NCBI GenBank assembly: GCA_947384955.1
Contig: CANDJC010000004.1
Location: 1 to 64,000, forward strand
Direction: 5' to 3'
Source of the DNA: an uncultured Eubacterium sp.
Lineage (GTDB): Bacteria > Bacillota > Clostridia > Lachnospirales > Lachnospiraceae
Length of the DNA: 64,000 bases
The position numbers and the translations under genes were made by a program. Shown here one piece after another: positions 53,950 through 63,571 of the stretch. The first letter of the stretch is position 1. Each line of letters starts with the position of its first letter. Below the pieces are notes generated by a model. It made no database searches. It had not been told where the DNA came from and saw only the letters and a program-made list of their open reading frames with translations.

Positions 53950-56138
53950 ACGGGCTTAGAAAAGCACTGCTTTACTGGAATACGGCAAAAAGGCTGAAGC
54001 CGGTACAGCTGGAATATCAGATAAAAAAACGGATATGCAGCAGGGAAAGAAAACAGAAACAGCTGATAAGATATGTCAGAAAACTGGAAGTGCCGCAGAG
54101 CGCAGCAGAAATAAAAATACTGATTCCAGAACTGGACTGTGATGAAAGATATCTCGGACGTTTTGATACAGACGGACTTTTGAACGATGAAGTTACACTG
54201 CTGCATGAGACGCACAGGATTTGGAGTGATGAAGATGTAAGACAGCTGAAGTCTGGCGAAGTTATGAAAGAGAAGGCTGTGCAGCAGCCGAAATCCGGCG
54301 GAGTCATGAAAGAGAAAGCTGTGCAGCAGCCGAAATCCAGCGGAGTCATGAAAGAGAAAGCTGTGCAGCAGCCAAAATCCGGCGGGATGTGGAATGTGCT
54401 GGAAGCTTCGCATTTGTGGAATTATAATCTTCACTATTTAGAATTTCTAATTCCGCTGGCGGCAGCATATGCGGATACGGAACAGGAGAAATATTTTCTT
54501 AAATGGAAACAGCTGGCAGGACAGTGGATGAAGCAGTCTTTCAGTTCTGTGAATGACAGTCTGGAACCGTATACGATATCCATGCGGATTCCAAATCTGC
54601 TAATCAGTCTGGAGCTGCTGGAGCAGAATGAGGATAAGAAAAAGAATATCCGAAACACAGGAATCAAATCGAAGCTGCTTACATCCATTTACCGGCAGTA
54701 CAGATATCTGCTCTGCACACAGGAACTGGCGCTTCTGGCAAATCATTATCTGGAAAATCTGAAAACCATTATAATATCCAGCCTGCTTTTTGGAGAACTG
54801 GATATTTATCACAAATATTTTGACCTGTTCTTAAAGCAGGCAGAGGAACAGATTCTCCCGGACGGAATTCATTTTGAACGAAGCATGATGTATCATAAAA
54901 TCATTCTGGAGGATTTTCTGCGTGTGTACTATGTGCTGTATACATCAGGACATCCATGTGATGCTGAGAAACTGCTTCCGGCGGTCAGGGCTATGGCGCA
55001 GGCTCTTGCAGATTTCGAGCAGGGATTCGGATGCAGAACGCCGCTTTTTAACGATGCCGGAAACAATGTCAGCAAGGAGAGCCGTCAGCTGCTGAACGCA
55101 GTGCGGCATTTGCCGTATCTGAATGGATACAGGAAAGAAAACACCGGGAAACAGCGGTCAGAAGCAGAGCCGAATCTGACAGAGCGGGAAAACAGAGGCA
55201 GGAAAGGAAACGCCGCGAAACGGCAGCCAGGAGCAGAGACGTATCTGACAGAAAGAAAGGAACAGCTGCATCATCTGACTGTCTGTAACGATGCCGGATT
55301 CAGAATTTTTAAGGATGCCGGGTATTATCAGCTGCAGGCGGACGGGATAGCTGTGCTGTTTGACTGCGGAGATATCGGGCCGTCTTATATGGGAGGCCAC
55401 GGGCACTGCGACTGTCTGAGTTTTGAACTGTCTGCAGGTACAAGGTGCATGTTTGTCAATTCCGGTACAGGATGTTATCAGGGGGAACACCGGGCTTTTT
55501 TCCGAAGCACGAAGGCGCATAATACGGTAATGACAGATGACAGGGAACAGGCGGAATTATGGGGCGGACACAGGGCCGGACGGAGGATGACGCACATCAG
55601 AGGATATGCAGAGAAAAATATGCTTGCCGGACAGTTTCGAAGTTATCTGGGAGATTTTTTTAATAGAACAATAAAGTGGGAAGGCAGCCGCCGTACACTT
55701 GTCATTACAGATAAGATTCAGGCAGGAGACAGGAACATGCATACGGCAAGGCAGTTTTTTCATCTGGCACCGGAATACTGTTATCAGACGGAAGGGAACA
55801 GGATATTTATCATGGATGGGACATGCAAAAAGGCAGTGATGTGTCTTCCGAAGAAAAGCAGGTACCGGATTCACAGGAATGGTGAGATAACGCTTTATGC
55901 AGAAGATTTCGGAAGATATGAGAAAAAGCAGGTTTTAGAAGTCCGCACACGTTTTGCAGAACGTATCCGGCTGCAGATAGAAATTACAATGGAACCCGGG
56001 CTGCAGACACGAAAACAGAAAACGGAAGAATTAATGCGGGCAGATTTGGGAATAACGAGGGCAGAAACAGGAAACGGAAGGATGGAAACAGACCGGAATG
56101 AAATGGAAACAGGAGAACAGGCCAAAAGGCCAAAATGA
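53946..56138 (+). CDS. Heparinase II/III-family protein with tandem inserts
   Basis: About 730 residues. An N-terminal alpha/alpha-barrel region (WNYNLHYLEFLIPLAAAYAD about 154-173) is followed by the heparinase II/III beta domain (FDCGDIGPSYMGGHGHCDCL about 474-493, with the conserved GHGHCDCLSFEL). It would cleave or process a uronic-acid-containing polymer, such as that made by cluster 2. It contains three 14-residue repeats (VMKEKAVQQPKSGG) at about 105-147 and a second imperfect duplication (TGKQRSEAEPNLTERE / AKRQPGAETYLTERKE) at about 398-438. The C-terminal tail is low-complexity (GNGRMETDRNEMETGEQAKR). Confidence 0.75.
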   Translation: MNGLRKALLYWNTAKRLKPVQLEYQIKKRICSRERKQKQLIRYVRKLEVPQSAAEIKILIPELDCDERYLGRFDTDGLLNDEVTLLHETHRIWSDEDVRQLKSGEVMKEKAVQQPKSGGVMKEKAVQQPKSSGVMKEKAVQQPKSGGMWNVLEASHLWNYNLHYLEFLIPLAAAYADTEQEKYFLKWKQLAGQWMKQSFSSVNDSLEPYTISMRIPNLLISLELLEQNEDKKKNIRNTGIKSKLLTSIYRQYRYLLCTQELALLANHYLENLKTIIISSLLFGELDIYHKYFDLFLKQAEEQILPDGIHFERSMMYHKIILEDFLRVYYVLYTSGHPCDAEKLLPAVRAMAQALADFEQGFGCRTPLFNDAGNNVSKESRQLLNAVRHLPYLNGYRKENTGKQRSEAEPNLTERENRGRKGNAAKRQPGAETYLTERKEQLHHLTVCNDAGFRIFKDAGYYQLQADGIAVLFDCGDIGPSYMGGHGHCDCLSFELSAGTRCMFVNSGTGCYQGEHRAFFRSTKAHNTVMTDDREQAELWGGHRAGRRMTHIRGYAEKNMLAGQFRSYLGDFFNRTIKWEGSRRTLVITDKIQAGDRNMHTARQFFHLAPEYCYQTEGNRIFIMDGTCKKAVMCLPKKSRYRIHRNGEITLYAEDFGRYEKKQVLEVRTRFAERIRLQIEITMEPGLQTRKQKTEELMRADLGITRAETGNGRMETDRNEMETGEQAKRPK
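54261..54386 (+). repeat. Three in-frame 42-base repeats in the heparinase gene
   Basis: Units at 54261-54302, 54303-54344 and 54345-54386, each coding fourteen residues (VMKEKAVQQPKSGG type). They lie in a linker before the barrel domain. Unit-number changes would keep the frame. Confidence 0.9.
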
Positions 56139-56314
56139 AATGGAAACAGAGGAACAGGCTAAAATGAAATGGAAATAGAGAAACAGGATGGAATGAAATG
56201 AAAACGAAAGGACGGAAACAGGCCGGAATGAAATAAAAACAGAGGAACAGGTCAAACGGAAACAGGATGGAATGAAATGGAAACGGAAGGACGGAAACAG
56301 GAGAACAGGCTGAA
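56085..56314 (+). repeat. Degenerate tandem repeat tract
   Basis: About ten imperfect copies of a 20-35-base motif (GGAATGAAATGGAAACAG, GGAACAGGCTAAAATG variants), starting in the heparinase 3' end and running to the next gene. They form the low-complexity C-terminal tail of the heparinase and the 176-base gap. Confidence 0.7.
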
Positions 56315-57535
56315 ATGGTAAATGTAATAGGACTGGGATATATCGGGCTGCCGACAGCTCTGATGATGGCGGCACATGGCATTGAAGTAACCGGCACTGA
56401 TAAAAATGTGGAAACAGTGAAAATGCTGAATGACGGATGCGTTACTTTTAAAGAAGAAGGACTGGATGCGCTTTTTCAGGAAGCGGTGCGTGCCGGGATA
56501 AAATTTACAGCAGAATATCAGGCCGCGGACACTTATGTGATTTCTGTGCCGACGCCTTATGACAAGTTTAGCAAGAAAGTAGACGCGGGCTTTGTCATAG
56601 AAGCTGTAAAAGAAGTATTAAAGCATGCCCTTCCCGGCGCGGTTCTTATCATTGAGTCTACGGTATCGCCTGGGACGATTGATAAGATGGTAAGACCTGA
56701 AATTGAACAAGCGGGGCGCAGATGCGGGCAGGATATCTTTCTTGTGCATGCACCGGAGCGGATTATACCGGGGAACATGCTTTATGAGCTGGTGCACAAT
56801 AACCGTACGATTGGGGCAGATGAAAAGGAAGCCGGAGAGAGGGCGAAGTTTTATTATGCTTCGTTTTGCAGGGGAGAAATTACAGTAACGGATATCCGGA
56901 CTGCGGAGATGACGAAAGTTGTAGAAAATACATACCGGGCTGTGAACATCGCTTTTGCAAATGAGCTGGCTAAAATATGCAGGCATGACAATATGGATGT
57001 CTATGAGATTATCCGTATCTGCAACATGCATCCAAGAGTCAGTATCCTGCAGCCCGGCCCCGGAGTCGGAGGCCACTGCATTTCGGTAGACCCGTGGTTT
57101 CTTGTAGGAGATTATCCAAGCCTTGCAAAGGTGATTGATGAATCGATGAAAACGAATGACGGGATGCCGGATTTTGTATTAAACCGTATCTGTGAGATTA
57201 TGAAAGAGAATCATATGACTGACATTTCCCGTGTCGGGCTGTACGGGCTTGCTTATAAAGAAAATGTAGACGATATGCGCGAATCCCCGACGCTGCAGCT
57301 GTTAGAATCCCAGAAACGCCATCTGGCTGCGGGGCTTAAGGTGTATGACCCTTATATTGTGAAGGATGCTGTGCCAAACCAGTTTCACAGCCTGGATGAA
57401 TTTCTGGATGCGGTAGATATGGTGGTTATTATGGTCGGTCATGACGAAATCCGCAGAAATCTGGAAAAATTAAGACAGAAAACGGTTCTGGATACGCGCC
57501 ATATCTGCAGCTGGGATATGGTCTATCATTTATAA
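56315..57535 (+). CDS. wecC: UDP-N-acetyl-mannosamine-type dehydrogenase (WecC-like)
   Basis: A 406-residue nucleotide-sugar dehydrogenase: NAD loop VNVIGLGYIGLPTALMMAAH at the start, catalytic Cys255 in GVGGHCISVDPWF, and C-terminal LAYKENVDDMRESPTLQLLE. The GHCISVDPWFLV pattern is that of UDP-ManNAc dehydrogenases (WecC), giving UDP-ManNAcA; GHCIPLDP types are WbpA-like. An epimerase supplying UDP-ManNAc is not seen in cluster 2, though the WecB-like gene at 12317 could serve. GGAG lies 11 bases before the ATG, inside the repeat tract. Confidence 0.8.
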   Translation: MVNVIGLGYIGLPTALMMAAHGIEVTGTDKNVETVKMLNDGCVTFKEEGLDALFQEAVRAGIKFTAEYQAADTYVISVPTPYDKFSKKVDAGFVIEAVKEVLKHALPGAVLIIESTVSPGTIDKMVRPEIEQAGRRCGQDIFLVHAPERIIPGNMLYELVHNNRTIGADEKEAGERAKFYYASFCRGEITVTDIRTAEMTKVVENTYRAVNIAFANELAKICRHDNMDVYEIIRICNMHPRVSILQPGPGVGGHCISVDPWFLVGDYPSLAKVIDESMKTNDGMPDFVLNRICEIMKENHMTDISRVGLYGLAYKENVDDMRESPTLQLLESQKRHLAAGLKVYDPYIVKDAVPNQFHSLDEFLDAVDMVVIMVGHDEIRRNLEKLRQKTVLDTRHICSWDMVYHL

Positions 57536-57771
57536 AAGGCAAAAAGGAATGAGAGAGGTTCTGACTATATGCTGTATCAGCGGCCAGGACGCAGCTTATG
57601 CTCGGTAAAAAAGACAGAAACGAAATAAAAGCGGTTTTGCCTGCGCAATGTATCAGGGCCGGGATACTGTATAAATTTTGCTAAATGCAGAAATGAAGTG
57701 AAAGCAGTCCGGGCTATGTGATGTCAGCAGACAGAATCTGGTTTATCATCGGTGAAAAGAGGAATAAAATT

Positions 57772-59901
57772 TTGAAACAGTTATTTTTATCAGTAAGCGA
57801 CGGTTCGGTAAGCCTGGCGGAAACACCGGCTCCGTCTGTGAAAGACAATACCGTTATTATGGAAACACTGTATTCGGTTATCAGTGCGGGAACGGAACGC
57901 TCCCTTGCTTCTTTTGGCGAAAAGAATCTGCTTGCGAAAGCGCTGGAAAGACCGGATCAGGTAAAAAAAGTAACAGAAAAAATGTCAGCAGACGGGATTC
58001 TTTCTGCCGTCGAAGCAGCATTCGGAAAACTGAAAGACCCGATGCCTATGGGCTATACGGCTGTCGGGAGAGTGGTGCAGACAGGAAACGGAGTAACGGA
58101 GCTTTCAAAAGGGGATATCATTGCCGCGGCAGGACAGGCATATCACAGCGAGGTGAACCGCATTGGGAAAAATCTGGCGGTGAAAGTGCCGAAGGAGACA
58201 GAGGACATCCGCCAGGCCGCTTTTGCAGCGTTAGGCGGCATTGCCCTGGAAGGCATTCATCAGGCGGAAGTGGTTCCGGGAGAGACAGCTGCGGTTATCG
58301 GAATGGGGCTGCTGGGACATATTACAGCGCGGATACTGGATGCATACGGCTGTGATGTTATTGGATTTGATGTGACGGATAAAACACTGCCGTGCACAAA
58401 GCTGAAGGCATTTATCAATTCCAAAGACAGCCACGCGCCGGAGCTGGTCAGAGCGCTTACAAATGGAAGAGGCGCGGATAAAGTCATTATTACAGCAGCC
58501 GCGGATTCCAATGCCCCGGTTGACCTGGCGCAGGCCATTGCCAGAGACAGGGGCATTATCTGTATGATTGGCGTTACCAGAATGGAGCTTGACCGCAGAG
58601 CCTTTTATGAAAAAGAGCTGAGCTTTAAAATAGCAAGGTCTTACGGGCCGGGAAGGTATGACAGCAGCTATGAAGAAGACGGCACGGATTATCCGGCCGG
58701 ATACGTGCGCTTTACCGAAGGACGCAATATCGAAGAATTTTTAAGGCTTCTTGCAGGAAAGCGGCTGTGTCTGTCTGATCTTATCACGCATGTGATACCG
58801 TTTTCGGATGCGCAGGCCGCTTATGAAATGATTACCAAAAATCCGAATCAGGAACAGTATATTGGCGTGCTTTTAGAGTATGAGCGAAATGATACAAAAT
58901 GGGACAGTGTGATTCGAAAGAAAAAAGCTCCGGCTGCGGATAAGAAGACTGTGAGAAAAAGGCAGCTGAACCTCGGACTGATTGGCGCCGGGCTGTTTGC
59001 ACGCAGTACGATGCTTCCGGTTATGAAAGAAAGCGGCCTGTATCATTTCAGGGGACTGGCGGCCACAGGAGGCACAGCTTCGGCTCAGGCGGACAGAATG
59101 TTTCCGTTTGATTATGTAACGAATGATTACAGAAAGCTTTTGGAAGATGAGGGTATTGATATTATCGCTGTTTCGACGCAGCACAACAGCCATGCGAAAT
59201 TTGTGACAGAAGCGCTTGGGGCCGGGAAACATGTGTATGTGGAAAAGCCGCTGTGTCTGACACTGGAAGAGCTGGATTTCATTGAAAGAGCATATGAAAA
59301 CAGCAGTGCTGAATTATTCTGCGGGCTGAACCGCAGGCATGCGCCGCTGATTTGGCAGATGAAAAAGGAGCTGCAGACAGATAAGGTGCCGGCTGTATAT
59401 GAGTATACGGTGAATGCCGGATATATTCCGCCTGAGCACTGGACACAGGATGAAAAGAAGGGCGGCGGGCGTATTATCGGAGAGGCGGTGCATTTTGTGG
59501 ATACGATTCAGAGCCTGGACGGAAGCGGGCTTGCCAGCGTGGATGTGAAGTTTGCTGACAGCGGGGCGTATCCGAAAAAGGATAATGCGGTGATTGTGCT
59601 GCGGTTTCATTCCGGGGCTGTTGGGTGTATTGTTTATACGTCTATGGGGAGCAGGAGGTATCCGAAGGAGCAGTTAAGGGTGTTTAGCAGCGGGGCTGTG
59701 TATGAGATGGATAATTATGCAGGGCTGCGAAAATATGATGGGAGCGGCAGGAGGAAGGAAGTCAGGCTGAGGCAGGATAAAGGGATACTGGCGGAGTATC
59801 AGTATATGGCGGAGGTTCTGCGGGGAATAAGGGAGAATGAGGCGATAAAGGATGCGTTTGAGGGGCACCGGATGCTGCTTGAGCAGATGTATGGAGGATG
59901 A
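57772..59901 (+). CDS. Two-domain oxidoreductase (MDR fused to Gfo/Idh/MocA)
   Basis: About 709 residues. The first half is a medium-chain dehydrogenase: GYTAVGRVVQTGNGVTELSK (about 93-112), cofactor loop AVIGMGLLGHITARILDAYG (about 184-203), GADKVIITAAAD (about 241-252). The second half (from about 400) is a Gfo/Idh/MocA dehydrogenase: NLGLIGAGLFARSTMLPVMK (about 401-420), HVYVEKPLCLTLEELDFIE (about 486-504). This fusion is often found beside heparinase and CapK-like genes in polysaccharide clusters. The TTG at 57772 has AAGAGG 9 bases before it and matches the family start (KQLFLSVSDGSVSL); the ATG at 57718 has no ribosome site. Confidence 0.8.
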   Translation: MKQLFLSVSDGSVSLAETPAPSVKDNTVIMETLYSVISAGTERSLASFGEKNLLAKALERPDQVKKVTEKMSADGILSAVEAAFGKLKDPMPMGYTAVGRVVQTGNGVTELSKGDIIAAAGQAYHSEVNRIGKNLAVKVPKETEDIRQAAFAALGGIALEGIHQAEVVPGETAAVIGMGLLGHITARILDAYGCDVIGFDVTDKTLPCTKLKAFINSKDSHAPELVRALTNGRGADKVIITAAADSNAPVDLAQAIARDRGIICMIGVTRMELDRRAFYEKELSFKIARSYGPGRYDSSYEEDGTDYPAGYVRFTEGRNIEEFLRLLAGKRLCLSDLITHVIPFSDAQAAYEMITKNPNQEQYIGVLLEYERNDTKWDSVIRKKKAPAADKKTVRKRQLNLGLIGAGLFARSTMLPVMKESGLYHFRGLAATGGTASAQADRMFPFDYVTNDYRKLLEDEGIDIIAVSTQHNSHAKFVTEALGAGKHVYVEKPLCLTLEELDFIERAYENSSAELFCGLNRRHAPLIWQMKKELQTDKVPAVYEYTVNAGYIPPEHWTQDEKKGGGRIIGEAVHFVDTIQSLDGSGLASVDVKFADSGAYPKKDNAVIVLRFHSGAVGCIVYTSMGSRRYPKEQLRVFSSGAVYEMDNYAGLRKYDGSGRRKEVRLRQDKGILAEYQYMAEVLRGIRENEAIKDAFEGHRMLLEQMYGG

Positions 59902-59957
59902 TGTGATGTCTGAGAGAATGACAGTTTACAGCAAGGATAAAGCAGGAGGACAGTGGA

Positions 59958-61307
59958 ATGCCGGATGTAATGAAAATTTATAATCATTTTCCTGTAACAG
60001 TGCAAAATGCAGCATGTACGCTGAAGGGCATGTCTGTCCGGCACAAACGGTACAGCCCGTATTTTATGAAAAAATGGAAACAGTTTCAAAAGACAGGAAC
60101 ATATAGTTATGAACAGGTAAAAGAGTATCAGGATAAAAAATTGAAAAAGCTGCTGATTCACAGCTATGAGACGGTACCGTATTACAAGAAAGAGTTTGAC
60201 GATTACGGGTTTAATCCATACAGATTTCAGCATGCAGATGAGATGGCAGTGCTTCCTATACTGACAAAGGATGTGCTCAAGGAGCATATTCAGGAATTTC
60301 TTTCATCTGCCAGGCTGAGTTCGAAAACATTTATTCATTTAACCGGAGGTACGACAGGAAAAGCACTGACCTATTATACAACCCTGCATGAACAGGAAAT
60401 ACAATGGGCTGTCTGGTGGCGTTACCGAAACGGGCTTGGCATCAGAATGGGCGACTGGTGTGCGGAATTTGGAAGCAAAGCGGTCGTTCCTCCTGAATGG
60501 AAGAAAGCTCCTTACTGGAGATTTGATTATGCAGAGCATAGGAAGTTTTTCAGTCCATATCACCTGAATGCAGATACAGTACGCAATTATGCAGAAGGGC
60601 TTTGCGGAGTGAAATGGGTGCACGGATATACATCGAAGCTGGCTGATATGGCATACTGGCTTGTCCAAAACGGGATTGTGATTCCCATGGAGCATATCAC
60701 GGCTGGTGCGGAAAATCTGTATGATACACAAAAGAAACTAATCGAACAGGCGTTTGGAAACCGTGTATACCAGCATTACGGTCTTACGGAAGGGGCAGCA
60801 AATTTTTCGCAGAAACGGGATGGCAGACTCCGGGTGGATGAAGACTTTTGTTATGTGGAGTTTGTAAACAGCGGCAGAGAACAGGCTGTTGTGGGAACGC
60901 CTCTGCATTATTACCGTATGCCGCTGATTCGGTACGCAGCGGGAGATTACGCCAGGCTTTCCGAAAACCAGGACGGCGGTTTTCGGATTGTGGAAGCTTT
61001 GCATGGCAGAGACAGTGAGTATATTGTTACGAATCGGGGGACAAAAATCACAGCTGTGGAATTTGATGAGGAAATATTTGCAAAGGTCAGCCATGCAGCG
61101 GAGGCCCAGGTGGTACAAAAGTCCAGGGATGAGCTGGAAATCAGGGTAATCAGGATGGATGGGTATACTGTTGCAGATGAGGAAATGCTGATGCGCAGAC
61201 TGAATGAGATTGTCGGGAGAGGCATGAAATATACGGTTTCTTATCCGGAAGAACTGGAAAGGGCTGAAAATGGGAAGTTCAAAATGGTTGTCAGGAATGA
61301 TATTTAA
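59958..61307 (+). CDS. CapK/PaaK-like adenylate-forming protein
   Basis: A 449-residue member of the phenylacetate-CoA ligase-like family used in capsule clusters (CapK). The phosphate-binding loop is FIHLTGGTTGKALTYYTT (about 116-133). A tyrosine-rich region YQHYGLTEGAANFSQKRDGR (about 271-290) matches the A5 motif (YGxTE), and RYAAGDYARLSENQDGGFRI (about 322-341) holds the GDY adenylation motif. It may activate an acyl or amino acid group for attachment to the glycan. AGGAGGACAGTGGA gives the start. Confidence 0.8.
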   Translation: MPDVMKIYNHFPVTVQNAACTLKGMSVRHKRYSPYFMKKWKQFQKTGTYSYEQVKEYQDKKLKKLLIHSYETVPYYKKEFDDYGFNPYRFQHADEMAVLPILTKDVLKEHIQEFLSSARLSSKTFIHLTGGTTGKALTYYTTLHEQEIQWAVWWRYRNGLGIRMGDWCAEFGSKAVVPPEWKKAPYWRFDYAEHRKFFSPYHLNADTVRNYAEGLCGVKWVHGYTSKLADMAYWLVQNGIVIPMEHITAGAENLYDTQKKLIEQAFGNRVYQHYGLTEGAANFSQKRDGRLRVDEDFCYVEFVNSGREQAVVGTPLHYYRMPLIRYAAGDYARLSENQDGGFRIVEALHGRDSEYIVTNRGTKITAVEFDEEIFAKVSHAAEAQVVQKSRDELEIRVIRMDGYTVADEEMLMRRLNEIVGRGMKYTVSYPEELERAENGKFKMVVRNDI

Positions 61308-61339
61308 AAATCAGGGATATGAAGTTAGAGGATAAGCAG

Positions 61340-62395
61340 ATGAAGGTGGCAGTAGTAGATGTAGCCGCTGAAAGCAGCGGAGCGCTTTCTGTTCTATTGG
61401 ATTTTTATGATTATATCAGACATTATTCACCAAAAGGAATATGCTGGTATTTTTTTACATCAGTCATAAGCCTGGAAGATACAGAAAATATCAGAACAAT
61501 GAAAAGTCCGTGGATTAAAAAAAGCTGGGTATGCAGACTCATATGGGAAAAGCTGATATTTGTCCGGCAGGCAGAAAAGTATCGGTTTGATATTGTCATA
61601 TCACTTCAGAATAAGGCACTGCCAGTAAAAAATGTGCACCAGATTGTATATTTTCACAATGCACTCCATTTTCTGCCGTTTAAAACAGTGCATCCGTTCG
61701 TAAAAATGGAGATTTCAGTTTTTCTTTACCGTGTCCTGATAACACCATATACGATGCGTTCATTTAAATATTGTCAGATGATTGTAACACAGACAAATGC
61801 TGTGAAGACAGAATTATTAAAAAACATTGGTAAAAAGCATGTTGCAGTGATTCATCCAGATATCAGTGTTCAGCCTTGTTTTGGTGAAAATTGTGTGAAA
61901 GGATTTTTATATCCCTGCGGGCCTGTTTCCTATAAAAATCATAAAATGATTATCGAAGCAGTACGACGGGCAGGAAAAGATTTCAGGGGAGAGATTCTTT
62001 TTACATTACAGGGTGATGAGAACAGGTACGCAAGACAGATTAAAGTTCTGTCAGAAGGATTTTCTAATATTAGATTTATTGGATTCCTTCCCAGGGAAGA
62101 ATTAATGAAAAAGTATGAAGATTACGGGCTGATATTTGCCTCAGATGTAGAATCATTTCCGATTCCGTTTGCAGAGGGGATGGCTTATGGGACTCCGGTT
62201 ATTGCAAGAGACCTGCCTTATGCAAGGGAAATATTAGAGAATTATGAGAATAGATATTTTTATAATAGTACAGGAGAACTGGCTGCATTATTAAAAAGAA
62301 CCGGCAGTTATAAAAGATGTAAGGGAACTTGTACGGATGAAGATTCTTCCTGGGGAAAGTTTCTTAAATTAGCTGTGGGCAGAGATTTTTATTGA
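61340..62395 (+). CDS. GT4 glycosyltransferase
   Basis: About 351 residues. MKVAVVDVAAESSGALSVLL opens the acceptor domain. The donor domain has VCRLIWEKLIFVRQAEKYRF between domains and FIGFLPREELMKKYEDYGLI (about 240-259), then FASDVESFPIPFAEGMAYGT (E-x7-E type, about 261-280). The ATG at 61340 has AGAGGA 7 bases before it; an upstream ATG at 61319 is less well placed. It probably adds one sugar to the cluster 2 repeat unit. Confidence 0.8.
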   Translation: MKVAVVDVAAESSGALSVLLDFYDYIRHYSPKGICWYFFTSVISLEDTENIRTMKSPWIKKSWVCRLIWEKLIFVRQAEKYRFDIVISLQNKALPVKNVHQIVYFHNALHFLPFKTVHPFVKMEISVFLYRVLITPYTMRSFKYCQMIVTQTNAVKTELLKNIGKKHVAVIHPDISVQPCFGENCVKGFLYPCGPVSYKNHKMIIEAVRRAGKDFRGEILFTLQGDENRYARQIKVLSEGFSNIRFIGFLPREELMKKYEDYGLIFASDVESFPIPFAEGMAYGTPVIARDLPYAREILENYENRYFYNSTGELAALLKRTGSYKRCKGTCTDEDSSWGKFLKLAVGRDFY

Positions 62396-62407
62396 AAGGA
62401 GTATTTA

Positions 62408-63571
62408 TTGAATCTGGTAATTTATACAAATATTTTAACTCCGTATCGAAAATATTTTTATGATCTTTTGTATGAGGAATGCAGAGAGAATGGAGACCAG
62501 TTTCATGTACTGGTAATGTCTGAAACAGAGCCAGGGCGCAGATGGAAATATAGTGATTTTGCTTCCTGCTATACACATCTTTTAAAAGGAAACAGTCTGG
62601 TGCGGGGGGGGGTATCCATACATATCAATACAAATCTGAAAAAAATGTTAAAAAAGCTGAAACCGGATTTGCTTGTCTGCGGCGGAAGCTACCTGTATCC
62701 CGGAGTATGGCTGGCATGCAGGTATAAGAAAAAGCTGAAGTATCAATGCTTTTTTTGGAGTGAGTCTCATTTAAATGAGAGCAGGAAATATCAGATATGG
62801 AAACTGAAATTACGAGAAATACTCAGACACAGGCTGTATCGAAGTTTTGACGGTTTCTGGGTGGCTGGAGAGCTGGCAAAAAGATTTGTGAGTAAATATG
62901 CGGCGGAAGAAAAACATATTTGTTTTGTCCCAAATCTGATTGATGAAAAAAGATATCTGGCACTGGCAGCTGGAAAACAAGAAAGGAATGTTTTTCGAAA
63001 GCAAAACGATATTCTGCCGGAGCGCAGGATTATGTTTTGCCCAGCCAGGCTGATAGCGGTAAAAGGTATTGTGCCGTTTTTAAAACTGCTGAAAAAATGA
63101 CGTAATAAAGATGCTGTGACAATGTTAATCGCAGGTGAGGGAGAAGAAAGAGACAATATCAGAAAAGAAGCTGTGGGACTGGATGTCCGTCTTTTGGGGT
63201 ATCGGTCAGAAAAAGAGGTAGCAGATTTATATGCTGTTTCAGATATTTTTGTACTGCCGTCTCTGTCAGACGCTAATCCGCTGTCATGTATTGAAGCAGC
63301 GTGGAGCGGACTGCCGCTTCTGGTTACGAAACATGTCGGTAATTATCCGGAACTTGTGAAAGAGGGAATGAATGGCTATGTTATTTCATATGCCAGAAAG
63401 GAGGAAGCGGTTAAAAAGATTGAAACGTTAATTGATAATTCTATGGAATGGTATCAAAAGGCAGGCAGGGCATCGGTTCAGATAGCAGGCAGATGGTATT
63501 CATCAGCAGAAACATCCAGACGCATTATAGAAGACAGCCGAATTTATTTAGGGGGAGATTCAAAGTGGTGA
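62408..63571 (+). pseudogene. GT4 glycosyltransferase with 9-G run and internal TGA
   Basis: Starts at a TTG (62408) 7 bases after AAAGGAG: NLVIYTNILTPYRKYFYDLL. The 9-G run at 62604-62612 is in frame (VRGGVSIHINTN). The gene is open to LLKK, then an in-frame TGA (63098-63100), and continues in the same frame RNKDAVTMLIAGEGEERDNI to FVLPSLSDANPLSCIEAAWS and a stop at 63571. Without the TGA it would be one ~387-residue GT4 enzyme. A single base change (for example from TGG or TGC) would explain it. Confidence 0.75.
62604..62612 (+). repeat. Poly-G run, 9 bases (in frame)
   Basis: Nine Gs near codon 67 of the glycosyltransferase at 62408, followed by GTATCC exactly as in the acyltransferase run at 28235. 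In frame at present. Confidence 0.85.
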
